In this document: piece by piece, positions 1 through 10,295 of the stretch | Layout of the letters: each line of letters starts with the position of its first letter | Numbering within the stretch: position 1 is the stretch's first letter | Source: a bacterium HR10 | Lineage (GTDB): Bacteria > Acidobacteriota > Blastocatellia > HR10 | Direction of reading: 5' to 3' | NCBI GenBank assembly: GCA_002923315.1 | Contig: BEHM01000016.1 | Location: 1 to 64,000, forward strand | Length of the DNA: 64,000 nt | Position numbers and translations under genes: made by a program | The notes under the pieces: generated by a model | What the model saw: only the letters and a program-made list of their open reading frames with translations | Told to the model about the DNA's origin: nothing | Databases searched by the model: none

Positions 1-931
1 TCGTGTCATTGACCGAGTAGCCGACGAGCGTCAGCAGGGCGGCCACGACGTTGAGCGAGATCTCCTTCTGCACGAGGGAGAAGATGCCGAGCGTGATCAG
101 GACATCGTGGAAGACGGCGATGACCGCGGCCACCCCGTACACCCATTCGAATCGGAAGGCGATATAGATGAGCATGCCGACCAGCGACGCGAGCGTGACC
201 GAGATGGCGCGTTGTCGCAGTTCCTGCCCGATCTGCGGGCCGACGATCTCGGCGCTGATCATCGCCGCATTGCCGGCGAAGAAGCGTTGCGGCAGCCACT
301 GCAGCAGAGCCGTGGGGACGCCCTGGAGAGCGCGCAGATCCGCGAGGTCACGCAGCAGGCCTCCCTGCTCGCGATCCCGATACTGGATGATGGCTTCCGC
401 ATATCGCGCGTATTCGAGCTCGGCCGCGGCGCGACCCGAGCCCGGGATCAGGCGCAGCGGATCCTCGGCCAGAAACGTTTCCCGCAGCCGATCGCGGCTG
501 ATGGTGTTCAGATCCAGTTTGGTCGCTCTTTCAGAAGGCGGATTGAACGTGTTGAGCGCGGCCAGAATCGCACGCTTCTCCACGTCGAGTTCGCTCTCGG
601 CCGATCCCGCCTTCTGTCCAATCTCTCGCTGCGGGAGGCGGATCAGGACCTCGTTCTTGACCCCGCTGATCGGATCGCTGATCGGTTGAATGACGACTTT
701 GCTCGGATCAATCCCCTGCTGAGCGAGCGCTTCGCGCAAGCGGTTCTCCGGCGGCGGCGCATCTTTGAACTTCACGTTCACGAGCGTGCCGCCAGCGAAA
801 TCAATGCCGAGGTTGAATCCGCGGGTGAAGGCAGAGGCCCCTCCGAGCAGGAGCAGGACGAGTGAGACGAGGATGAACCCTCGCTTGAGGCCCATCCAGT
901 CCACGTTCGGGTTTTTGATCAGCTCATACAT
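1..931 (-). CDS. secF: Protein translocase subunit SecF (3' end beyond window)
   Basis: SecF works with SecD and YajC at the Sec channel, using proton-motive force to pull preproteins across the inner membrane. Translating from the ATG at 931 gives a protein starting MYELIKNPN, a first membrane segment at about residues 18-34, and the SecF signature GIDFAGG at about 42-48. A periplasmic domain follows, then membrane helices near the left edge (ending LTLVGYSVNDT). The frame is still open at position 1, so about 310 residues are visible and the last helices are missing. The start lies 6 nt after the secD stop, which fits one transcript tgt-yajC-secD-secF. Confidence 0.96.
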   Translation of the reverse strand, partial: MYELIKNPNVDWMGLKRGFILVSLVLLLLGGASAFTRGFNLGIDFAGGTLVNVKFKDAPPPENRLREALAQQGIDPSKVVIQPISDPISGVKNEVLIRLPQREIGQKAGSAESELDVEKRAILAALNTFNPPSERATKLDLNTISRDRLRETFLAEDPLRLIPGSGRAAAELEYARYAEAIIQYRDREQGGLLRDLADLRALQGVPTALLQWLPQRFFAGNAAMISAEIVGPQIGQELRQRAISVTLASLVGMLIYIAFRFEWVYGVAAVIAVFHDVLITLGIFSLVQKEISLNVVAALLTLVGYSVNDT

Positions 932-937
932 GGCCGT

Positions 938-2599
<1,662 letters not shown>

Positions 2600-2637
2600 C
2601 TCCTAACTCCGCGCATGGGATCGGTCGGCTTCGAGGA

Positions 2638-2955
2638 TCATTTCGCCGTCGCCCTCTCGCTCTCCTCTGGTCGTGGCTGCTGCAGGCCGATGACCGCGTT
2701 GCGGGCGATCTCCAGACGCGATTGGTCGGAACGGACAACCAGCGTATCCTCGCGCAGACTGATGATCGTCCCGTAGATGCCGCCTGTCGTCACGATCTTA
2801 TCGCCGACCTTGAGATTGGCGATCAGCTCCTGCAACTTCTTCCGGCGCCGACGCTCCGGCAGGATGATGAGCAGATAGAAGATGAGGAAGATGAGGAGCA
2901 ATGGGACGAGCGAGAGGAAAGCATTTCCCGCCTGCAGAAGGATTCCCGCGCTCAT
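2638..2955 (-). CDS. yajC: Preprotein translocase subunit YajC
   Basis: YajC is the small accessory membrane protein of the SecDF-YajC complex. The 105-residue protein has one hydrophobic segment (about 14-34) followed by a basic run (PERRRRKKLQE). A small cytoplasmic domain follows with the family stretch VGDKIVTTGGIYG. Residues 90-105 form a charged tail. It lies between tgt (54 nt upstream) and secD (38 nt downstream) on the same strand, so co-transcription is likely. The start is ATG at 2955. Confidence 0.94.
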   Translation of the reverse strand: MSAGILLQAGNAFLSLVPLLLIFLIFYLLIILPERRRRKKLQELIANLKVGDKIVTTGGIYGTIISLREDTLVVRSDQSRLEIARNAVIGLQQPRPEESERATAK

Positions 2956-3009
2956 AATCTGCCCGCTGACGGCGGCCTCTTGATGACCTCCTGTTGATGA
3001 TCCTCTCGG

Positions 3010-4152
3010 TCAACTTGCAGAGCGGCCCTCTTGGTACCGGCGCAAGAACTCCTGCGCGAACTCTGCGAAGTTGCCAAGGACGATAGCTTGCCTGATCTTG
3101 CGCATCGTGTCAAGGTAGAAATGCAAGTTGTGATAGGTGCAGAGGATGGCCGAGAGGATCTCGCCGCTGGCGTAGAGGTGGCGGATATAAGCGCGGGAGT
3201 ACCGACGGCAGACCCGGCACGCGCACTCCTCATCCAGCGGGCGGGGGTCGCGGGCGTAGGCGGCGTTCTTGATATTGAGCGGGCCGCGCGAGGTGAAGAC
3301 CTGGCCGTTGCGCGCGTTTCGCGTCGGCAGCACGCAATCGAACATGTCCACGCCTCGCCGCACGCTTTCGATGAGATCGGCGGGCGTCCCCACGCCCATC
3401 AGGTATCGCGGGTGCTGGCGCGGCATCAGCTCGGCCACGTATTCCACCATGTCGAGCATGGCCGATTTCTCCTCGCCGACGCTCAAGCCCCCGATGGCGT
3501 AGCCATCGAAGCCGATCTCCAGAAGCTCCTCCATGCTGCGCCGGCGAAGGTCCGCGTAGAGGCTCCCCTGAATGATGCCGAACAGGGCGGCTGGCGTCAG
3601 CAAGCCCTCCGCACGAAGCTGCTCGAAGCGCGCTTTGCTCCGGCGCGCCCAAGCCGTCGTCAGGCGCACGGCGCGTTCGGCCTCCACCCGTTCGGCCGGA
3701 TTCCCCACGCATTCGTCCAAGACCATGAGGATGTCCGACCCCAGAGCCACCTGAATCTCAATGGCGCGTTCGGGCGTCAGCACATGGCGCGACCCGTCCA
3801 GATGCGATCGGAAGTGCACTCCTTCCTCGCGGACCGTCCGCAGTGGGGCCAGGCTCAGGACCTGATACCCCCCGCTATCGGTGAGGATCGCTCGATCCCA
3901 GGCCATGAAGCGGTGGAGTCCACCCAGTTCTCGAATCACGTGTTCGCCAGGGCGCAGAAAGAGATGATAGGTGTTGGCCAACACGATGCGCGCGTCCAAT
4001 TCTTCGAGCATCTCCTGCGTGAGCGCCTTCACCGTCGCCTGCGTCCCGACGGGCATGAAGACGGGCGTCTCCACGGGGCCGTGTGCCGTGTGCAGGACCC
4101 CGGCGCGCGCGCGCGTCGCTCGATCCTCGGCGATGAGCTGAAAGGTCACCAT
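3010..4152 (-). CDS. tgt: Queuine tRNA-ribosyltransferase (Tgt)
   Basis: Tgt exchanges guanine-34 of GUN-anticodon tRNAs for the queuosine precursor preQ1. The 380-residue protein is the usual bacterial length. Visible residues include the general acid/base Asp92 in TDSGGYQVLSL, the nucleophile Asp269 in GVDMFDCVLPTRNARNG, and a zinc site formed by Cys310, Cys312, Cys315 and His341. It is the first gene of the tgt-yajC-secD-secF run, a linkage seen in many bacteria. It is divergent from the Lon-like protease gene at 4340, with about 190 nt between them for promoters. No queuosine biosynthesis gene or preQ1 riboswitch is visible nearby. Confidence 0.97.
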   Translation of the reverse strand: MVTFQLIAEDRATRARAGVLHTAHGPVETPVFMPVGTQATVKALTQEMLEELDARIVLANTYHLFLRPGEHVIRELGGLHRFMAWDRAILTDSGGYQVLSLAPLRTVREEGVHFRSHLDGSRHVLTPERAIEIQVALGSDILMVLDECVGNPAERVEAERAVRLTTAWARRSKARFEQLRAEGLLTPAALFGIIQGSLYADLRRRSMEELLEIGFDGYAIGGLSVGEEKSAMLDMVEYVAELMPRQHPRYLMGVGTPADLIESVRRGVDMFDCVLPTRNARNGQVFTSRGPLNIKNAAYARDPRPLDEECACRVCRRYSRAYIRHLYASGEILSAILCTYHNLHFYLDTMRKIRQAIVLGNFAEFAQEFLRRYQEGRSAS

Positions 4153-4339
4153 CGCTCCGCCCGATTCTCGCTCTCACATCTTAGCCCCATCGGGCGGAGG
4201 GCGGTCAATGGCGCGGCGCACAAGCGGGAGAGCGCGGCGAAAGTGATCTGCCGGGCTTCGCCAAATCATCGGTCTCGTGTAAGCTTATTCGCTCATTGAG
4301 CGGTGAGAGCCGCCATATCTTCGACGAGAGGGAACGGAC

Positions 4340-6811
4340 ATGGCATGGCGACGCCTTTCGGCCGATGAGGTCTATCGGGCGTGCGATCCGAGCGCATTCG
4401 AGTTCGAGACGACCGAGTATCTCCCCCCTCCGGAAGGGTTCATCGGGCAGAAGCGCGCCGTTTCGGCTCTTCGCTTCGGCTTGCGGATGAAGAGCCACGG
4501 CTACAACCTCTTCCTCGCAGGGCCACCGGGGACGGGCAAGACGAGCTTGATCCGCGCCATGTTGGAGGAGATCGCGCGGGACCGACCTGTGCCGGGGGAT
4601 ATTTGTCTGGTGCATAACTTTCGCGATCCCGATCGGCCGCGCGCCCTCTATATGCCGGCGGGGATGGGGCGGCAGTTGAAGCGCGACATGGAATGGCTGC
4701 TGGAACAGCTCAAGCGCGAGATCCCCCGCGCGCTTGAGAGCAAGGAGTATCAGGAGCAGCAGACGGGCATCATGCGCGAGTATCAGCGGCAGAGCGCCGC
4801 TCTCTTCGAGGAGTTGGAGCGGCGGGCCAGCCGCGAGGGGATTCAGGTGCGGGTCACGCCGGCCGGGATCATGACCGTGCTCCTTCACAACGGCAAGCCG
4901 CTCACGCAGGAGGAGTACGAGGCGCTCGATGAGGCGACCAAGGAGCAGGTGCGCCGCAAGATGGAGCAGTTCAATGAGCAAGTCGCCGAGCTGCTGGATC
5001 GCGTCCGCGCCATGGAGCGCGAGGCGCGGGAGAAGACGGAGGAGTTGGAGCGCTGGACCCTCCTGTTCGTCGTGAAGCGGCTCGTGGACCATCTGCGCAT
5101 GAAGTACGCCAACTATTCGGAGATCCTCGAGTATCTGGATCACGTGCAGGAGAACGTCCTTCAGGAGCGCGAGAAGTTTCGACCGCGCCCACCGGTCGAG
5201 CCGCCGGGATTTCGGCTGGATGAGCGCGCGAGCTTCGTCGAGTATCAGGTGAACGTGCTCGTGGACAACTCCGCGACGCAAGGCGCGCCGATTGTCTTCG
5301 AGCCGAATCCGACCTACACGAACATGTTCGGCGCCATCGAGCGCGAGGTGCGGCTGGGGGCGCTCGTGACGGACTTCACCAAGGTCAAGGCGGGCTCGAT
5401 CCTTCGCGCCAACGGCGGATTCCTCGTCGTCGAAGCCCTGGATGTCCTGCGGTATCCCTTCGTCTGGGATGCGCTCAAGCGCGTCATCGAGACGGGAGAG
5501 GTGCGCATCGAGGATGTGGCCACGCAGTACGGGCTCGTGAGCGCGACGGGGATGCGACCCGAACCGATCAAGGTGGATGTGAAGATCGCTCTCATCGGCA
5601 GTCCGCTCCTGCACTATTTGCTCTACATCTACGACGAGGATTTCCGCAAGCTCTTCAAAGTGAAAGCCGACTTCGACACGCAGATGGAGCGCACGCCGGA
5701 GAACCTCGCGCAGTACGCCTATTTCATCAAATCCTGCTGCGATCGGGAGGGGCTCCGGCATCTGGATCGCGGCGCCGTGGCGGCGATCATCGAATACAGC
5801 TCCCGATTGGCGGGGGATCAGACGAAACTCTCCACGCAGTTTGGGGAGATCTCCGACGTTGTGCGCGAGGCCAACTACTGGGCGGATCAAGAGGGAAGCC
5901 TCTACATCACCCGCGCGCATATTGAGCGCGCCATCGAGGAGAAGATCTTCCGTTCCAATCGCGTCGAGGAGCGCATCCTGGAGATGATCGCGCGCGGCGA
6001 CATCTTGGTGGACGTTCAGGGGGCTGTGGTCGGGCAAATCAATGGGCTCGCCGTCATTCATCTGGGCGATTACGTGTTCGGGAAGCCCTCGCGCATCACC
6101 TGCCAGACGTTCGTGGGGCGCGAGGGCGTCATCAATATCGAGCGGCGGGCGCGCTTGAGCGGGAGCATCCACGATAAGGGGGTCTTCATCCTGAGCGGGT
6201 ATCTGGGCGCGCGCTACGCGCAGGATAAGCCGCTCAGTCTGGCGGCGAGTCTCGGCTTCGAGCAATCCTACGAATTGGTCGAGGGCGACAGCGCCTCGGC
6301 CGCGGAGTTGATCGCGCTGCTCTCGAGCCTCGCGGGTGTTCCCCTCAAGCAGAATCTCGCCATCACGGGCTCGATCAATCAAAAGGGACAGATCCAGCCC
6401 ATCGGCGGCGTGAACGAGAAGATCGAGGGGTTCTTCTACGTCTGTAAGGCGAAGGGACTGACCGGCGATCAGGGCGTCATCATCCCGCATCAGAACGTGA
6501 AGAACCTCATGCTGCGTCGGGAGGTCGTCGAGGCCATTCGCGAGGGGAAGTTCCATATCTACGCCGTCGAGACGGTGGACGAAGCTCTGGAGCTGCTCAC
6601 CGGCATGCCCGCGGGAGAGCGCGACGCCAGTGGCCAATTCCCCGAAGGGACTGTGAATCATCTCGTGGATCAACGCCTGCGCGAGCTGGTTCGTGAAGCG
6701 AGGAGAGCCGGGGAAGAGGAAGGAGAAGGGGAAGAGGAGGAGGGTGGAGGGACGAGCGCCCGCCATCTGCGCTCGCGCGTCCGGCGGGCGCGTCGCGCGT
6801 CCAGGGCCTGA
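4340..6811 (+). CDS. ATP-dependent Lon-type protease, LonB/YcbZ-like
   Basis: This is a soluble AAA+ serine protease of the Lon superfamily, resembling YcbZ-type (AAA_32) proteins rather than classical LonA, because it lacks the LonA substrate-binding N domain. The 823-residue protein has Walker A GPPGTGKTS at 61-69. A long charged, coiled-coil-like insertion occupies roughly 115-285. The second ATPase half comes next, then the protease domain with Ser651 in EGDSAS and Lys694 in GGVNEKIEG, which form the Lon Ser-Lys dyad. Natural substrates of this branch are poorly known. The C-terminus is odd: a Glu/Gly-rich run followed by an Arg-rich tail, about 35 residues beyond the folded domain. The start is ATG at 4340. 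Confidence 0.9.
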   Translation: MAWRRLSADEVYRACDPSAFEFETTEYLPPPEGFIGQKRAVSALRFGLRMKSHGYNLFLAGPPGTGKTSLIRAMLEEIARDRPVPGDICLVHNFRDPDRPRALYMPAGMGRQLKRDMEWLLEQLKREIPRALESKEYQEQQTGIMREYQRQSAALFEELERRASREGIQVRVTPAGIMTVLLHNGKPLTQEEYEALDEATKEQVRRKMEQFNEQVAELLDRVRAMEREAREKTEELERWTLLFVVKRLVDHLRMKYANYSEILEYLDHVQENVLQEREKFRPRPPVEPPGFRLDERASFVEYQVNVLVDNSATQGAPIVFEPNPTYTNMFGAIEREVRLGALVTDFTKVKAGSILRANGGFLVVEALDVLRYPFVWDALKRVIETGEVRIEDVATQYGLVSATGMRPEPIKVDVKIALIGSPLLHYLLYIYDEDFRKLFKVKADFDTQMERTPENLAQYAYFIKSCCDREGLRHLDRGAVAAIIEYSSRLAGDQTKLSTQFGEISDVVREANYWADQEGSLYITRAHIERAIEEKIFRSNRVEERILEMIARGDILVDVQGAVVGQINGLAVIHLGDYVFGKPSRITCQTFVGREGVINIERRARLSGSIHDKGVFILSGYLGARYAQDKPLSLAASLGFEQSYELVEGDSASAAELIALLSSLAGVPLKQNLAITGSINQKGQIQPIGGVNEKIEGFFYVCKAKGLTGDQGVIIPHQNVKNLMLRREVVEAIREGKFHIYAVETVDEALELLTGMPAGERDASGQFPEGTVNHLVDQRLRELVREARRAGEEEGEGEEEEGGGTSARHLRSRVRRARRASRA

Positions 6812-6839
6812 TCTCGCGTACGGGGGGAAGAGAGCCATC

Positions 6840-8027
6840 ATGGAGCAGATGGAGGCGAAGAAGCGAACGTCGTTCAAGACGGATCGGTTCACCGAATCGG
6901 TGATTCGCGAGATGACGCGCCTGGCCATGGAGCATGACGCGATCAATCTCGCTCAGGGCTTCCCCGACTTCCCGGCTCCGGAGGAGATCAAGTGGGCCGC
7001 GATCGAGGCCATTCGCGCGGACATCAATCAGTATGCCATCACGTGGGGAGCGCGCTCGTTGCGGGAGGCCATCGCCGAGAAGGTGCGGTGGTATCTCGGC
7101 CTGGACGTAGATCCGGAGACGGAGATCACCGTCACCTGTGGTTCAACCGAGGCCATGATCGCTAGCATGATGGCGGTCGTCAATCCCGGCGAGGAGGTCA
7201 TCATCTTCGAGCCGTTCTACGAGAACTACGGCCCCGATGCGATCCTCGCCGATGCGCGCCCCCGATATGTCCCCCTCTACCCCCCCGATTGGCATTTCGA
7301 TCCAGATGAGCTGCGCGCGGCCTTCACGGCGCGGACCAAAGCGATCGTCATCAATACGCCGAATAATCCGACGGGCAAGGTCTTCACGCGAGAGGAGCTG
7401 CAGGTGATCGCCGCGCTCTGCCAGGAGTGGGACGTCATCGCTATCACCGATGAGATCTACGAGCACATCCTCTACGACGGGGCCGAGCACGTCGCCATCG
7501 CGACGCTCCCCGGCATGCGCGAGCGGACGATCACGATCAACGGGCTCTCGAAGACCTACAGCGTGACCGGCTGGCGCATCGGATACGCCATCGCGCCGCC
7601 GGAGATCACGTCGGCGATCCGCAAGGTTCATGACTTCCTCACCGTGGGGGCGGCCGCGCCGCTTCAAGAAGCCGGGGCCGTCGCCTTGCGCCTCCCCCGT
7701 TCCTATTACGAGCGGCTCGCTGCCGAATATGCGGCGCGACGCGACCGGCTCCTTCGCGCTCTGGAAGCCGCGGGCTTCGGCGTCTACAAACCACGCGGGG
7801 CCTATTACATCATGACCGACATCAGCCGATTCGGATTCGCCAGCGACGTGGAGTTCGCCCACTACTTGGTGCGCGAGATCGGCGTCGCCGTCGTCCCCGG
7901 CAGCAGCTTCTACGAGCATCCGGAGAAGGGTCGGCAGCAGGTGCGATTCTGTTTCTGCAAGCGGGACGAGACGTTGGAGGCCGCTGCTCAGCGTCTGCTC
8001 CGCCTGCGAGAGCGGTGGATGCGGTGA
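6840..8027 (+). CDS. PLP-dependent aminotransferase class I (kynurenine/glutamine-type)
   Basis: This is a fold-type I aminotransferase of 395 residues, most like the kynurenine, methionine and glutamine-transaminase-K group; the exact substrate cannot be read from sequence. The PLP lysine is Lys238 in GLSKTYSVTGWRIGY. NTPNNPTGK (about 172-180) and TDEIYEH (about 203-209) are the usual cofactor-binding stretches. The N-terminal LAQGFPDFPAPEEI is typical of this clade. The open frame continues upstream to 6693, inside the protease gene. I chose ATG 6840 because a GGGGAAGAG site precedes it and family homology begins there. It follows the protease gene by 28 nt on the same strand. Confidence 0.9.
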   Translation: MEQMEAKKRTSFKTDRFTESVIREMTRLAMEHDAINLAQGFPDFPAPEEIKWAAIEAIRADINQYAITWGARSLREAIAEKVRWYLGLDVDPETEITVTCGSTEAMIASMMAVVNPGEEVIIFEPFYENYGPDAILADARPRYVPLYPPDWHFDPDELRAAFTARTKAIVINTPNNPTGKVFTREELQVIAALCQEWDVIAITDEIYEHILYDGAEHVAIATLPGMRERTITINGLSKTYSVTGWRIGYAIAPPEITSAIRKVHDFLTVGAAAPLQEAGAVALRLPRSYYERLAAEYAARRDRLLRALEAAGFGVYKPRGAYYIMTDISRFGFASDVEFAHYLVREIGVAVVPGSSFYEHPEKGRQQVRFCFCKRDETLEAAAQRLLRLRERWMR

Positions 8028-8136
8028 CATCCTCCCAATCGCCTGCCGGCGATCCGACCCTTTTGAAGCGATCGGCCCTGAGCCCTTTGCCCGGCCCTAC
8101 CCGGTCGGAGCTTCTCCCCAAGGGAAAACTTTGGGC

Positions 8137-8161
8137 TTGGCAGACAGACAGACAGTATACT
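8137..8161 (+). promoter_or_regulatory. Promoter-like element with (GACA)n spacer, 13-nt form
   Basis: TTGGCA at 8137-8142 and TATACT at 8156-8161 are separated by 13 nt made only of the tandem tetranucleotide GACA and a final G. The ATG of the downstream secreted-protein gene lies 32 nt after TATACT. The same element with one fewer repeat unit stands at 39778-39798. The spacing is shorter than the 16-18 nt normal for sigma-70 promoters, and no better -35 lies at standard distance. Promoter function is inferred; the repeat and its position are seen directly. Confidence 0.5.
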
Positions 8162-8193
8162 ACGGCCGAAAATCGCTCATGGAGGGCCGAACG

Positions 8194-8994
8194 ATGAAGA
8201 AGGGAAATCTCTTCGGATGGGTTATCCTCGCGGCCACCGGCATGGGGCTTCTCAGTGGGGTCGGTGGTCGGTCATCGTCGTCCCAGCTCGCGCACTATCC
8301 CGTCAAAAGAAGCCATATCGTCTCGGAGGCGGGGACCCCTGTGGTGGAGATCGTCGAGGCTGTGGCCGAAGGAGTGCCGCAGCGGCTGGAGCGGTATGCC
8401 TGCCGGGTGCGAAACAATTCCCCCAAGGAGATCACCGCATTAGCGGTCCGATGGACGATCACTTGGTCCGATGGGGCGTCGGAGTCCTCCGACTGGGTCT
8501 CTCAGTCCCGGGACAGCCGGCTCGATCCGGAAGGGCGTCCCCTCGCCCCGGGCGAGATCAGTGTCTTTGAGTCCTTAGGTCCACATATCGTAGAGGGGAA
8601 GGAGCTGAAGAGCCTTCACGTCGCCGTTGATTACGTCGAGTTCGCCGATGGGACGAGTCTGGGACCGGATTTCTCGGGAGCTTCTCAACGGATAGCCTTG
8701 CAAAGGGCGGGAGCCGAAGCCTATCGGCAACGGTTATGGGCGATCCTTCAGGAGCAGGGCCGTGAAGCTCTGATTCAGAGGCTTCTGCAGGGGGAGGATC
8801 AGCAGGAGTCAGAATCTGCGGGTAACGTGGCGGCGGGTCTCACCGTTCGACAATTGGCCTTTCTCAGAGAGGGGAAGGAGGCGTATCGCCAGCGGCTCCT
8901 CAGCATCTACCGACAACGGGGAGTGGCCGAGGTTGAGCAAAAGCTCTTGAGAGATGTCACGGCCACAGGCGCTAAAGTCCACCTGCAGCGGTGA
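8194..8994 (+). CDS. Secreted protein of unknown function with a duplicated helical motif
   Basis: I do not recognise this family. From ATG 8194, 7 nt after a GGAGGG site, it encodes 266 residues. A signal peptide (about 1-25, basic start MKKGN then hydrophobic) suggests export. Residues 45-160 look like a beta-sandwich (for example RVRNNSPKEITALAVRWTI), as in Ig-like secreted domains. The C-terminal part holds an internal duplication: residues 172-199 and 226-253 share the pattern EAYRQRL followed by QRLLQ or QKLLR. A longer in-frame start at 8131 would place the promoter-like GACA repeat inside the gene and is unlikely. Codon choice looks less G/C-biased than the neighbours. It stands alone, 166 nt after the aminotransferase and convergent with the FAD-reductase operon. 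Confidence 0.7.
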   Translation: MKKGNLFGWVILAATGMGLLSGVGGRSSSSQLAHYPVKRSHIVSEAGTPVVEIVEAVAEGVPQRLERYACRVRNNSPKEITALAVRWTITWSDGASESSDWVSQSRDSRLDPEGRPLAPGEISVFESLGPHIVEGKELKSLHVAVDYVEFADGTSLGPDFSGASQRIALQRAGAEAYRQRLWAILQEQGREALIQRLLQGEDQQESESAGNVAAGLTVRQLAFLREGKEAYRQRLLSIYRQRGVAEVEQKLLRDVTATGAKVHLQR

Positions 8995-9125
8995 GGAGTA
9001 GGCTCTCTAGTTAAGCCCGACGATCGGTGCTTTGCCGAGGGATGCTCTTCCGAGGATCTGGTCGGCGCCACGGCCCAAAGATTTGATTCCTCGCTGTTGG
9101 AGCGGTCGCGCAGCGCTTGCTCCGT

Positions 9126-10295
9126 CTACGCGGGTGAATCCCCTACGTGCATCCTATCGCCGAAGATTCCGCGAAGGATGAGACGTTGAAGGCGCGCGCG
9201 TTCGGGAAGCCATCGGAGCACCCAATCGTTCACCTCCCCGATAGCGAAGCGAAGTCCTGCGGCCGCGCGCCATCGTCGGGCGAATCGCCGTCGAAAGGCC
9301 TGGTTGTATCGTGAGGCGAGCCCTGTCAGATCACCCTCCCGAAAGGTCGCCTCCACAAGCTCGGCCGCCAGCAGTCCGCTCTCCAGAGCCATGGAGATCC
9401 CCTGTCCCATGAACGGATCCACCTGCGCGGCGGCATCGCCGATGGCCAGATGATCGCAGGGAAGAGCGCGGGGACCGAAGTCCAGCGGTCCACATCCTCG
9501 AAGCGGACCTTCCGGTCGCGCGCCGCGCAGTCTCTCTCGCGCCACCGGATTCTGTCGGAGCGTCAGCGCCAGGAGGCGTTCAAAATGATTCCCGGCGCGG
9601 CGCATCACCTCGCGCGTCGTGAGAGCGCAGAGGTTGTAGAGGTCGTTCTCGATCCGCACCAGGCCCCCGTATCCGGAGGGGTAGAAGTACAGCTCGACCG
9701 CATCGTCCAGGCCTTCAACTCCCGACACGTGCAGTTGGAAGGCGAAGAGTCGCGAGCGCCCTTCTCCGATCGAACAGGGGGATCGCGCGCTCAGCGCGCG
9801 CGCTCTTCCGCTGGCATCTATGATGATGGGAGCACAGAGGGCGGCGCATTGTCCCGAGGGCCGCATGCGCGCGGTCGCGCCGATGGTTCGTCCCCGCCGC
9901 GAGATCGAATCGGTGACGAAGGCGCCTTCGAGGACATCAGCGCCCAGCGCGCGCGCATGTTCGAGCAGGAGCTGATCGAGCGCCGTGCGACTGATTCCCA
10001 GACCGAATCCTCGGCCTTCGGGAAATCGGTTCAGAGGGATGCGGTAGCGCGAACCGCGCGCGGAGACGAAAACGGCTTCTCGCACGGGGCGGGCTCCGGC
10101 GCGGAGCGCGACCTCCAGAAGGCCTTGTCGTTCGAGCAGAGCGACGCCGCTTGGCGCGAGGAATTCGCCACAGAGTTTCGCGCGGGGGAACGTCGCGCGG
10201 TCGAGCACGCCCACGCGATAGCCGCGTCGGGCCAGCTCCGCTGCTGCCGTCGAGCCCGCCGGCCCCCCACCGATGATGAGGACGTCCCAGATCAT
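9126..10295 (-). CDS. FAD-dependent oxidoreductase, geranylgeranyl-reductase family
   Basis: This is a flavoprotein of about 389 residues. Its N-terminal Rossmann motif IIGGGPAGSTAAAELARRG is followed by DRATFPRAKLCGEFLAP, which is typical of the geranylgeranyl-reductase/FixC-like branch. GDAAAQVDPFMGQGIS is the second FAD-binding stretch. Such enzymes reduce or hydroxylate lipid or polyketide substrates; the substrate here is unknown. I chose ATG 10295 because it overlaps the methyltransferase stop by 4 nt (ATGA). The longer frame to 10382 would run deep into that gene. It is the last gene of a three-gene coupled operon with a ketosynthase and a SAM methyltransferase, which suggests a tailoring role. 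Confidence 0.85.
   Translation of the reverse strand: MIWDVLIIGGGPAGSTAAAELARRGYRVGVLDRATFPRAKLCGEFLAPSGVALLERQGLLEVALRAGARPVREAVFVSARGSRYRIPLNRFPEGRGFGLGISRTALDQLLLEHARALGADVLEGAFVTDSISRRGRTIGATARMRPSGQCAALCAPIIIDASGRARALSARSPCSIGEGRSRLFAFQLHVSGVEGLDDAVELYFYPSGYGGLVRIENDLYNLCALTTREVMRRAGNHFERLLALTLRQNPVARERLRGARPEGPLRGCGPLDFGPRALPCDHLAIGDAAAQVDPFMGQGISMALESGLLAAELVEATFREGDLTGLASRYNQAFRRRFARRWRAAAGLRFAIGEVNDWVLRWLPERARLQRLILRGIFGDRMHVGDSPA

Noticed and set aside
4205-6946. A 913-codon open frame on the minus strand opposite the Lon-like protease gene
   Set aside because: It lies antisense to a well-supported gene, has no ribosome site or domain, and its Leu/Arg/Asp/His-rich composition is what GC-biased codons give when read in reverse.
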